This document shows positions 1 to 5,959 of a DNA stretch of 6,246 nt, in pieces. The stretch spans positions 1-6,246 of the forward strand of contig JABHFC010000176.1 of the NCBI GenBank assembly GCA_018676275.1, read 5' to 3'. Every line of letters starts with the position of its first letter. The first letter of the stretch is position 1. Both the position numbers and the translations under genes were made by a program. Below the pieces are notes generated by a model, which was not told where the DNA came from, made no database searches, and worked only from the letters and a program-made list of their open reading frames with translations. This stretch comes from Gammaproteobacteria bacterium (GTDB lineage: Bacteria; Pseudomonadota; Gammaproteobacteria; Eutrophobiales; Eutrophobiaceae).

Positions 1-20
1 GACGAAAATTGTTCTCTGCA

Positions 21-53
21 AGCTTCCGTTAAGTGCCAGAAGCAGACACTCAA
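21..53 (+). repeat. degenerate intergenic hairpin repeat, copy 1
   Basis: This segment reads CTTCCG, a short T/A run, GTGCCAGA, then AGCAGAC. It aligns over about 33 columns, with roughly three quarters identity by eye, to the segment at 819-852, sharing CTTCCG, GTGCCAGA, GAC and the final TCAA. CTTC and GAAG can pair as a short stem. It looks like a decayed member of a dispersed repeat family also seen in the other gene-poor stretches here. Function is unknown. Confidence 0.45.
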
Positions 54-93
54 TATTTTATTCGCGTTATCCTTTCTTTATGGAAACAATAGA

Positions 94-122
94 CTACCGA
101 GATAAAATTGGTTTCACGGTAG
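94..122 (-). terminator. possible hairpin downstream of the NTF2-like gene
   Basis: CTACCG (94-99) and CGGTAG (117-122) are a perfect 6-base inverted repeat around a 17-base loop, and two more pairs can form inside one mismatch. It lies about 20 bases past the stop codon of the minus-strand gene ending at 143. The minus strand beyond the hairpin is only moderately T-rich (TCTATTGTTTCC), so this is at best a weak intrinsic terminator. It could instead be a 3' processing structure or chance. Confidence 0.3.
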
Positions 123-142
123 AAGGTAAAGAAAAGTTCAAG

Positions 143-631
143 CTATTCGATCAACCTATAGTCATTTATATTTTCTAACACACTCATCGGGGCTGGAACG
201 GAATCAAAATCCGTCAAAACCCGCCATTGATTGGCCCTCTTTAAGAACACCCATGAAAACTTACGAACTTGTTCAATGCTTTTGTTGTCCTGCGTAGTCA
301 TGTTGAAATATAGATAACCCACATCATTTGCCATCTCGCTCTTTATTACTCTTCTAACGACATAAGCCTTCAGTTTAACGGTCATATTACCTTCGTCAAT
401 CATCGCTGCTACCGGCAATATATTCATATTTAAAAAATCCTTTTTCCCGATCAATAAAGGTTGGTTAGGCATGCTCACATGTATCACATTTTCTGCATAG
501 TGTTGCTCTACGCTTTTAATGTCTATTGTTTGTTTCATGAATAATCGGTAAATACTATCCAGTTGTTCCTGGTCGTCAGCGAAAGTATTTACTTGAACTG
601 ACACTAAAAACATAAAAACGAGGCTTCTCAT
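143..631 (-). CDS. secreted NTF2/SnoaL-like fold protein
   Basis: The protein has 162 residues. Residues 1-18 form a short signal peptide (MRSLVFMFLVSVQVNTFA), with likely cleavage before Asp19, so it probably acts in the periplasm. The rest resembles the SnoaL-like/DUF4440 branch of the NTF2 superfamily. An N-terminal helix (about 19-45) precedes HYAENVIHVSM and a Gly-Lys turn (IGKKDFL). Later strands are VKLKAYVVRRV and VGYLYFNMTT, and the closing pair is RKFSWVFLKRANQWRVL followed by TDFDS. That closing pattern (W.V.LK..NQWR.L.DFDS) is the most typical part. Proteins of this fold may be enzymes, ligand-binding proteins or non-catalytic modules, and no catalytic set can be assigned, so the substrate is unknown. 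The start is supported by AGGAG six bases upstream (638-642 on the forward strand) and by a good promoter. It lies on the same strand as the LuxR-type gene but 246 bases away with its own promoter, so it is probably transcribed separately. Confidence 0.8.
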   Translation of the reverse strand: MRSLVFMFLVSVQVNTFADDQEQLDSIYRLFMKQTIDIKSVEQHYAENVIHVSMPNQPLLIGKKDFLNMNILPVAAMIDEGNMTVKLKAYVVRRVIKSEMANDVGYLYFNMTTQDNKSIEQVRKFSWVFLKRANQWRVLTDFDSVPAPMSVLENINDYRLIE

Positions 632-662
632 GTTTAACTCCTGGATATGTGGTTCAGACCAG

Positions 663-690
663 ATTTTATTGAAGACACGAATTATGTCAA
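663..690 (-). promoter_or_regulatory. sigma70-type promoter of the NTF2-like gene
   Basis: On the minus strand a perfect -35 box TTGACA (forward 685-690) is followed, after 16 bases, by TAAAAT (forward 663-668), which matches five of six bases of the -10 consensus. Transcription would begin near 656, giving a leader of about 25 bases that contains the AGGAG Shine-Dalgarno. It is the best promoter match I found in the window. Confidence 0.65.
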
Positions 691-770
691 ACTACCAGGT
701 TCTACCAGCATTGGCTTTAAGATAGAAACTACGTTCTTCAAGTTTATGGTTTTGTACCCATGCGACTACG

Positions 771-803
771 CAAGTCCGTTTCGGATCGTTAGCGGAACTT
801 CAC
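771..803 (-). repeat. degenerate intergenic hairpin repeat, inverted copy
   Basis: AAGTCCG (772-778) and CGGAACTT (793-800) form an inverted repeat with one bulged base around a 14-base loop. Read on the minus strand the element is GAAGTTCCGCT...CGGACTTGC. This has the same outline as the segment at 5865-5896: GAA, a (T)TCCG or GTCCG block, a loop containing CCGA, and a returning GGA. It lies 18 bases from the next copy, making a small cluster between two same-strand genes. Confidence 0.4.
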
Positions 804-818
804 TGAGAAACTTCTTGA

Positions 819-852
819 ACTTCCGCTTTTGTGCCAGAGGCGGACGGTCAAA
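819..852 (+). repeat. degenerate intergenic hairpin repeat, copy 2
   Basis: The segment ACTTCCGC, TTTT, GTGCCAGA, GGCGGAC is the clearest member of the repeat family in this window. TCCGC and GCGGA pair as a 5-bp stem around the GTGCC loop. It aligns with the segment at 21-53. It begins 26 bases past the stop of the LuxR-type gene, so it could shape the 3' end of that transcript, although its T-run lies on the gene side of the hairpin, which is wrong for an intrinsic terminator. Confidence 0.5.
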
Positions 853-877
853 AATAATTTCAAAACGGGTAGTAACA

Positions 878-1432
878 CTAATACTTATCAGATTGAGGTA
901 GTGCCAGTTCTTCAAGAAAGAAGGCTGCCAGGTCATGTCTGCCGGAAAGCCCTGCTTTTTTATAAATTGAACGAGCCTGTTGTCTTGCAGTTGCCTCGCT
1001 TACTTCACGTATATTGGCAACTTCCTTGTGGCTCAGACCTTTCAGCAAAAACAAGCCGATTTCTTTCTCTGATGGCGTCAATCGCCAACGTTCAAATTGA
1101 TTATTTATCGAGGCTCCCAATCCTTGCAGCAATACCTCGGCCTCGTTTTTCCACTCACTGGCTTGATCCTGGTTGCGCTTCAGCTCCAACGTCATCTTAC
1201 CAATTAACTCGCGTGATTTTCTCGCTTCGGCGAGTAAACGAAAAGTAATTGTCGCTGCGCTGAAAATCGATATGACGAATACAAAAATTTCAATTGAGAT
1301 ATGCAGTAGATCTGTCCCTTCCTGAATATCAGCGAAGATATCGATTGCTGCCAGCAAGCCGATAAATACAAAAGCCGCAAGTAGGAACAATCTAAACCGG
1401 CCTTCAAAAAACAAATCATTCGTCTGTAACAT
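878..1432 (-). CDS. membrane-anchored LuxR-type HTH regulator
   Basis: This 184-residue protein has two predicted membrane helices (about 14-35 and 43-66). A charged, probably coiled-coil linker follows (about 66-104, LLAEARKSRELIGKM onward), then a C-terminal LuxR/GerE DNA-binding domain (about 117-176). The HTH is recognisable from LTPSEKEIGLFLLKGLSHKE, the recognition-helix stretch SEATARQQARSIYKKAGL and SGRHDLAAFFLEEL. No receiver, PAS or acyl-homoserine-lactone domain is present, so any signal must be sensed by the membrane or short loop segment or through a partner protein. An in-frame TAA six bases before the ATG fixes the start. Its Shine-Dalgarno is weak and distant (GAAAGG, 13 bases away), which fits translational coupling to the short ORF overlapping the start. 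It diverges from the cytochrome b/c operon 121 bases away, so control of that operon and of itself is a reasonable inference. Confidence 0.87.
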   Translation of the reverse strand: MLQTNDLFFEGRFRLFLLAAFVFIGLLAAIDIFADIQEGTDLLHISIEIFVFVISIFSAATITFRLLAEARKSRELIGKMTLELKRNQDQASEWKNEAEVLLQGLGASINNQFERWRLTPSEKEIGLFLLKGLSHKEVANIREVSEATARQQARSIYKKAGLSGRHDLAAFFLEELALPQSDKY

Positions 1433-1517
1433 ATTGATTTAAATACCTTTCACATATGGCGGATAGCTTTATTTTCAGACTGGCAGCATATTCATCAGCG
1501 TAAGCAAACGATGCCAT
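1416..1517 (-). CDS. possible 33-residue leader ORF overlapping the LuxR-type start
   Basis: From ATG at 1517 the frame encodes 33 residues, beginning MASFAYADEYAASLKIKL and ending NQYVTDE, with TGA at 1416-1418. It overlaps the start of the LuxR-type gene by 17 bases in another frame. The peptide could form one amphipathic helix and its codons look ordinary for the region. A weak GAAG lies upstream. The downstream gene's poor ribosome site suggests that translating this ORF may carry ribosomes into it. The frame stays open back to an ATG at 1610, giving 64 codons, but that extension runs antisense to the cytochrome b coding region and is less credible. I recognise no family. It may equally be chance, because the divergent intergenic region is short. 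Confidence 0.3.
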   Translation of the reverse strand: MASFAYADEYAASLKIKLSAICERYLNQYVTDE

Positions 1518-1553
1518 CAGTTCTTCACATAGATAGATAAAAGGCTTGAGAGT
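1433..1553. promoter_or_regulatory. divergent control region between regulator and cytochrome operon
   Basis: These 121 bases separate the LuxR-type gene from the cytochrome b gene and must hold most of the promoter information for both, unless one promoter lies inside a gene. I found no strong -35/-10 pair in either direction and no convincing long dyad operator. The cytochrome b gene has AAAAGG nine bases before its ATG. A tandem ATAGATAGATA (1529-1539) lies just before that site. Much of the interval is also spanned by the possible 33-codon ORF on the minus strand. Confidence 0.4.
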
Positions 1554-2300
1554 ATGACGACAAAATTGAGGCGATTCAAAGTTTGGGATCCGGGTGTTCG
1601 ACTGTTCCACTGGTTGAACGCTTTGTTAGTGTTGGGACTGATGATCATAGGCATACTTATCCTTAATGCGAAAACACTTGGTATCGCCGGCGATGCCAAG
1701 ATTCTTCTGAAAACGATACACAGCTACACAGGCTATGCATTTGCTATCAATCTTGGCTGGCGATTAATCTGGGCCTTTATTGGTAATCATTATGCACGCT
1801 GGCGCCAGTTCCTGCCCATCGGCAGTAATTATTTACATTCCTTCAAGTCGTATTGCGCCAGTTTACGCTCCACAAATCATCAGCGATACCTGGGGCATAA
1901 TCCGATTGCCAGGATCATCATCAGCATATTTTTTCTTTTATTAACTTCCCAGGCAATCACGGGACTCATTATCGCCGGCACCGATCTCTATCTTCCTCCT
2001 TTTGGTAGCTACTTTGCTGAGTGGGTAACAGAAGCTGATCCGCAAAGACTCGAACAACTTAAGCCGGGGGATAAGACCTATGTGGTCGAAGCAGCGTATG
2101 AGGAAATGCGTGCATTTCGAAAGCCTTTAATCATCCTGCATGTTTACGGGTTTTATGCATTACTGTCACTGGTAATAGTGCATATCGCAGGCGTTATTGT
2201 CAGTGAATTCAGGGAAAAGAATGATTTGATTTCAGCAATGATTACCGGAGAAAAAATACTGGACGGGCAGGCAGAAGATGAAAACGATAACAATTTATAA
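1554..2300 (+). CDS. cytochrome b561-type dihaem membrane protein
   Basis: The protein has 248 residues and resembles the bacterial cytochrome b561 / Ni,Fe-hydrogenase b-subunit family. Members carry two b haems in a four-helix bundle and pass electrons between quinones and a partner redox protein. The N-terminus has the family hallmark VWDPGVRLFHW (H19). Hydrophobic segments lie at about 21-38, 52-76, 118-142 and 192-217. Likely haem ligands are H19 in helix 1, H56 in TIHSYTG of helix 2, and H196 (ILHVYGF) and H210 (VHIAG) in helix 4. GHNPIAR (114-120) leads into helix 3. A soluble loop of about 50 residues separates helices 3 and 4, and the acidic C-terminal tail (DGQAEDENDN) is probably cytoplasmic. 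No hydrogenase genes are nearby, so a hydrogenase role is unlikely. The next gene encodes an exported cytochrome c 14 bases downstream, making it the probable redox partner. Substrate and electron direction are not shown. Confidence 0.88.
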   Translation: MTTKLRRFKVWDPGVRLFHWLNALLVLGLMIIGILILNAKTLGIAGDAKILLKTIHSYTGYAFAINLGWRLIWAFIGNHYARWRQFLPIGSNYLHSFKSYCASLRSTNHQRYLGHNPIARIIISIFFLLLTSQAITGLIIAGTDLYLPPFGSYFAEWVTEADPQRLEQLKPGDKTYVVEAAYEEMRAFRKPLIILHVYGFYALLSLVIVHIAGVIVSEFREKNDLISAMITGEKILDGQAEDENDNNL

Positions 2301-2314
2301 TTAAGGATCAACTA

Positions 2315-3427
2315 ATGTTTACGAACAAATTTAAATCCATATTTCTTGTTTACATATTGAGTGTGAGTATCTCTCCAACGATACAGGCAAAGGAGAGCTT
2401 CTCGGGCAAGGAAATTTATCAGAATAACTGTGCTGTCTGTCATGGACCGATCGGCAAGCCGGATCAAGACAACCCACTATTTGGTCAGTCCGGCGTATTA
2501 CCGGCCAATTTCACCGACCCCCTTTTCAGTAGTCGCGAACCGGGCAAAGACTGGTTCATGGTGGTCAAGCATGGCGGTGCTGCCAAAGGATTTTCCGAGA
2601 TAATGCCGGCTTTCAAGGATGTGTTAAGTGATCGGGATATAAAAAAGGTCATCAATTATGTAAAAGGCCTGGCAGGCTCGCATCGGTATCCTTCCGGTGA
2701 CATGAATTTTATTTTACCGATACGTACTAAAAAGGCCTTCCCCGAAGATGAGATAGTTTGGAAATTTCGTTTCCAGGATGATGCCAATAATAGCAAACGT
2801 GATCAGGTGCGTAATGTAATTGAAATCGAAAAAAGAATTTTTGAGCGCGTACAACTCTCTCTTGAATTAAGCCATAAAGCAGATGACGGTGTGGACAATG
2901 GCAGTGGGAACATCGATCAAATTGAACCCGGTATCAAGTATGTCGTTTACGATGATCCTTCCAGACAAGTAATAAGCTCGGTGGGCGCGCTTATTGCAAT
3001 AAAGACTGAAGAAAGTAATTCTTCAGATGAGTTTATTCCCTATATCGCTGCGGCCGGGCGGCTCTCCGAGACTTTAACAATACAGGGCACAGCGCGTTCA
3101 ACACTACCGCTCAGGAAATTCAGTAACGGTAATGTTGAACTATCAAGTGTCGTGCACTGGTCGCCTTCTTCCTGGCCACGCAGCTTTAAACCGGGCCTGG
3201 AGTTAGTGTCATCGTTTCCCATTGATCGTGGGACAGGGCCCGGCAGGAAGTCGTTTTCACAATTGAGTCTTATTCCACAAACACAAATCGGTCTGAATAA
3301 ACGCGGGCAGGTCATGCTTAACCTGGGCGCAGAAATACCATTGAATGACAGTGGTCGTTATGACTATCGTTGGTACGCTTATTTAATTTGGGATTTTGCC
3401 GACGGTGGATTGTTCTCTGGCTGGTAG
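2315..3427 (+). CDS. exported monohaem cytochrome c fused to a beta-rich, possibly barrel-forming domain
   Basis: The protein has 370 residues. Residues 1-25 are a signal peptide ending TIQA, giving a periplasmic or outer-membrane protein. Residues 28-120 form a class I cytochrome c: the haem site is C39-A-V-C42-H43, M97 in the EIMPAF motif is the likely sixth ligand, and a closing helix follows (DRDIKKVINYVKGL). The remaining 250 residues have no second CxxCH. They show repeated short strands of alternating polarity, such as EIVWKFRFQ, VQLSLELSHK, IKYVVYDD, GALIAIKTEE, LTIQGTARS, VELSSVVHW, LELVSSFPI, QVMLNLGAEIPL and YRWYAYLIWDF, and the chain ends in Trp. This pattern and aromatic end suggest a small outer-membrane barrel, reminiscent of cytochrome-porin fusions such as Cyc2, but I see no clear homology. 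A soluble beta-sandwich is the alternative. The start is supported by AAGGA seven bases before the ATG. It is probably co-transcribed with the cytochrome b gene. Confidence 0.85.
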   Translation: MFTNKFKSIFLVYILSVSISPTIQAKESFSGKEIYQNNCAVCHGPIGKPDQDNPLFGQSGVLPANFTDPLFSSREPGKDWFMVVKHGGAAKGFSEIMPAFKDVLSDRDIKKVINYVKGLAGSHRYPSGDMNFILPIRTKKAFPEDEIVWKFRFQDDANNSKRDQVRNVIEIEKRIFERVQLSLELSHKADDGVDNGSGNIDQIEPGIKYVVYDDPSRQVISSVGALIAIKTEESNSSDEFIPYIAAAGRLSETLTIQGTARSTLPLRKFSNGNVELSSVVHWSPSSWPRSFKPGLELVSSFPIDRGTGPGRKSFSQLSLIPQTQIGLNKRGQVMLNLGAEIPLNDSGRYDYRWYAYLIWDFADGGLFSGW

Positions 3428-3494
3428 TAAATGTGCAATCTGTAGTTTGTTTTTTCGGCGGGGCGAATATTTTCTAAATGGTTGATTTCGATCA

Positions 3495-3523
3495 TTGTAT
3501 CTGCGGGTCGGTCAATCTATAAA
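3495..3523 (+). promoter_or_regulatory. candidate sigma70-type promoter of the SulP gene
   Basis: TTGTAT (3495-3500) and TATAAA (3518-3523) are separated by 17 bases. They match four of six bases of the -35 and five of six of the -10 consensus. They lie in the 177-base gap (3428-3604) between the cytochrome c and SulP genes. Transcription would start near 3530, giving a leader of about 75 bases. It supports the SulP gene as its own unit, though read-through from the cytochrome operon is not excluded. I see no convincing terminator in this gap. Confidence 0.4.
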
Positions 3524-3604
3524 TTCATTGTATTACTGGCATATTTGCTGGCAGAACAATCTTATTTGAATGTTCCGATCTATTGGAATGACTAAAATTC
3601 AATA

Positions 3605-5824
3605 ATGCAACAATCAGCGACAACAGGGGTACCGGGTCATAAGCTCATAGATGACTTCTGGGGTGGTTTGGCATCCATGCTGGTCGCCTTACCCTCGTCT
3701 ATTGCCTTTGGGGTGTTGGTCTTTTCGGCAATCTCCCCGGAATTGGTTGGTCAGGGTGCCCTGGTAGGCATGATCGGCGCTGCTGCAATGGGTCTGGTTG
3801 CGCCTTTGAGTGGCCGAACAAAGGCATTAATTAGTGCGCCCTGTGCCCCGGCGGCGGCGATTCTCACCGGCCTGGCGGTTGCACTCGTCTCTGCGGATGT
3901 GGAAATTGATCGAATACCCGTATTACTCGCGCTTACCGCGCTGATTTCAGCCTGTTTGCAGGTTATCTATGGACTACTGCAGGGTGGTCGTCTCATCAAG
4001 TACATACCTTATCCGGTTGTCAGCGGCTACCTTTCCGGTGTTGGGCTGATTATTGCCATCAGTCAACTGCCAAAATTACTTGGTTTACCAAAAGAAACGG
4101 GACTACTGGATGGATTGTCATCTCCGGATTTGTGGCAGTGGCCGGGTATTATCGTTGGACTCACTACCATTGTTGTCATGGTACTTGCCCCGCTTATAAC
4201 AGAAAAGATCCCGGCTGCGATTATGGGCTTACTCGCCGGTATATCCGCTTATTTTATTCTTGGCCTGTTTATCCCCGCGTTATTATCGGTGGAGGCCAAC
4301 CCGCTGATAATTGGACCTATCAGCTCATCCGGTTCCTTTCTGCAAAGCGTAAGCGGGCAGTTTAGTTCATTACTAACGATCCAGATGGAGGATTTTAAGC
4401 TCGTTATATACTCAGCTCTTGCATTATCTGCATTACTTTCTATCGATACCCTCAAGACCTGTGTTGTTCTGGATGCGCTGACCAAAAACCGTCATAACTC
4501 TAACCGTGAACTGTTCGGTCAGGGCATTGCCAACCTTGCTGCCTTTGCTGTTGGCGGCATGCCTGGTGCCGGGACTATGGGACCGACACTGGTGAATGTA
4601 ACCAGTGGCGGAAGAACTACCAGGTCAGGTATTACAGAGGGGATATTGGTTGTTCTCGCTATTCTGGTATTAGCACCGTTGATCGCCTGGGTGCCCATTG
4701 GTGCACTCGCCGGTATTTTACTGGTGGTCGCTTTTCGTATGTTCGACTGGGGTGCATTCCGTTTACTGCAACATGCAGAAACACGCCTGGACTTTACCGT
4801 AATTGCTGCTGTCGTCATCGTGGCTGAAACGGTGGGTTTAATCGCAGCGTCAGCAACAGGTGTTGGACTCGCCATAATATTGTTTATACGTGATCAGATT
4901 CGCGGATCAGTATTGCGGCGCCGGGCCTCAGTCAAGGAAGTTTCATCGAAGACCCATCGACTGGAATCAGAGCGAGCGATCCTTGAGGAGCAGGGCGATA
5001 TAGCAAACGTATATGAATTACAGGGAAACCTGTTCTTTGGTACGACCGACCAGTTATTTACCGAATTGGAGCCCGATCTAAGCACCTGCAACTGGATGTT
5101 GTTTGATATGCGTCGGGTTCAATCTCTGGACTACACGGCGGCGCACCTTTTTAAATTGATGCAGGACAGGTTACAGGAACGGGGTGGTGAGCTCCTGTTT
5201 AGCGGCATGCCCTCAAGTCTGCCCAGTCGTAAGGACCTGCACAGTTATATGATCCGCGTCGGTCTGGTCGGTGAAAGAGGCAAAGGGGTCAGTATTTTTG
5301 AAACCCGTGATGAAGCCCTGGAGTGGATGGAAAACCGGATTCTTGCGGAAGCAGATTTGACCAAACAAGGTGAGATCAAAACTCTTGATCTCGCAGAAAT
5401 AGAACTGTTACGTAAATTTGATAAAACAACTATCCATGAGTTGCGTGAGTGTATGCATGAGCGAACTGTTCCTGCAGGGGAGAAAATATTCAAACACGGT
5501 GATGAAGGGGATGAAATCTTTCTGATACGACGCGGAACTATACGTATTCTACTGCCATTAAAACATGGCAAGATTCATCACCTTGCAACTTTCAAGCAAG
5601 GTGATTATTTTGGTGAAATGGCCTTTCTTGATAAAGGAGTTCGTTCTGCGGATGCGCAAGCCAAAACGGATTGTGAATTATACGTGTTATCTAGGCAGGA
5701 ATTTAATGCCAAGGTGTATAAGGATGTCGTTCTGGGTGTGCGAATCTTCGCACGACTTGCTCTGGCAGTTTCACTGCGGCTAAGGCAGACAGATAGTGAA
5801 CTGCGAGCTATTGAGGATCGTTAA
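3605..5824 (+). CDS. SulP-family anion transporter with STAS and cyclic-nucleotide-binding domains
   Basis: The protein has 739 residues; ordinary bacterial SulP proteins have about 500-600. Residues 12-435 are the inner-membrane SulP core, with many hydrophobic helices and typical signatures: LVALPSSIAFG, SGRTKALISAPCAPAAA, PYPVVSGYLSGVG, SIDTLKTCVVLDALT and GGMPGAGTMGPTLVNVTSGG. Residues about 467-577 are a STAS domain; in SLDYTAAHLF, T511 falls near the site phosphorylated in anti-sigma-antagonist relatives. Residues about 604-725 are a cyclic-nucleotide-binding domain whose phosphate-binding cassette (FGEMAFLDKGVRSADAQA) keeps the Gly-Glu pair (G670, E671) and Arg680, so it can plausibly bind cAMP or cGMP. 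The family moves sulfate, bicarbonate or other anions, usually with H+ or Na+; the substrate cannot be told here, and no carbonic anhydrase or sulfate-assimilation gene is adjacent. The Shine-Dalgarno is poor (GGAA, 16 bases upstream), and the ATG overlaps the stop of a five-codon ORF. Confidence 0.93.
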   Translation: MQQSATTGVPGHKLIDDFWGGLASMLVALPSSIAFGVLVFSAISPELVGQGALVGMIGAAAMGLVAPLSGRTKALISAPCAPAAAILTGLAVALVSADVEIDRIPVLLALTALISACLQVIYGLLQGGRLIKYIPYPVVSGYLSGVGLIIAISQLPKLLGLPKETGLLDGLSSPDLWQWPGIIVGLTTIVVMVLAPLITEKIPAAIMGLLAGISAYFILGLFIPALLSVEANPLIIGPISSSGSFLQSVSGQFSSLLTIQMEDFKLVIYSALALSALLSIDTLKTCVVLDALTKNRHNSNRELFGQGIANLAAFAVGGMPGAGTMGPTLVNVTSGGRTTRSGITEGILVVLAILVLAPLIAWVPIGALAGILLVVAFRMFDWGAFRLLQHAETRLDFTVIAAVVIVAETVGLIAASATGVGLAIILFIRDQIRGSVLRRRASVKEVSSKTHRLESERAILEEQGDIANVYELQGNLFFGTTDQLFTELEPDLSTCNWMLFDMRRVQSLDYTAAHLFKLMQDRLQERGGELLFSGMPSSLPSRKDLHSYMIRVGLVGERGKGVSIFETRDEALEWMENRILAEADLTKQGEIKTLDLAEIELLRKFDKTTIHELRECMHERTVPAGEKIFKHGDEGDEIFLIRRGTIRILLPLKHGKIHHLATFKQGDYFGEMAFLDKGVRSADAQAKTDCELYVLSRQEFNAKVYKDVVLGVRIFARLALAVSLRLRQTDSELRAIEDR

Positions 5825-5845
5825 AAGTTAATAGACTGATTAGAG

Positions 5846-5896
5846 CGGACTGTGAATAATATCTGAATGTCCGGTTAGTGCCGATCTTGGAAGTTC
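5846..5896 (+). repeat. degenerate intergenic hairpin repeat, copy 3
   Basis: GAATGTCCG (5865-5873) and TGGAAGTTC (5888-5896) form a nine-position stem with one mismatch and two wobble pairs, around a 14-base loop containing GTGCCGA. The loop and TCCG...GTGCC core match the repeats at 21-53 and 819-852. CGGAC at 5846-5850 can alternatively pair with GTCCG at 5869-5873, so two adjacent units or alternative folds are possible. It starts 22 bases after the SulP stop and could affect the 3' end of that transcript, although no T-run follows. Confidence 0.42.
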
Positions 5897-5902
5897 TCCC
5901 CC

Positions 5903-5919
5903 TTAATTTATTGAATTAA
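5903..5919. repeat. short A/T palindrome between convergent genes
   Basis: TTAATT (5903-5908) and AATTAA (5914-5919) are a perfect inverted repeat around TATTG. It lies between the convergent SulP gene and the small minus-strand gene. With only A-T pairs it would be a poor terminator stem. A protein-binding site or chance are both possible. Confidence 0.25.
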
Positions 5920-5959
5920 TCATGGTCTAAACTCAGGGCTTTTCTCTTTGAGTATCTTG

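Noticed and set aside
647..901. 84-codon plus-strand ORF in the gap between the two minus-strand genes
   Set aside because: It covers the promoter and repeats, ends inside the regulator gene, has no ribosome site and its product resembles no family. It looks like a chance open frame.
1416..1610. 64-codon version of the small ORF starting at 1610
   Set aside because: Its first 19 codons run antisense to the cytochrome b start region, whose reading frame is clearly coding. Only the internal start at 1517 is credible.
1554..2300. Ni,Fe-hydrogenase cytochrome b subunit as a specific name
   Set aside because: The family resemblance is there, but no hydrogenase structural or maturation genes are present, so the broader cytochrome b561-type label is safer.
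3408..3455. Inverted repeat GATTG/CAATC followed by a T-rich run after the cytochrome c gene, as a terminator
   Set aside because: The stem is only five pairs with a 23-base loop, starts inside the coding region, and is separated from the T-run. It is too weak to call.
4519..4875. 118-codon minus-strand ORF inside the SulP gene
   Set aside because: It lies wholly antisense to conserved SulP signatures. Its Ala/Thr/Pro-rich product is typical of an antisense shadow.
3605..5824. Naming the transporter as a sulfate permease or as a bicarbonate transporter (BicA-like)
   Set aside because: SulP substrate cannot be decided by eye from sequence, and no neighbouring sulfur-assimilation or carbonic anhydrase gene supports either choice.
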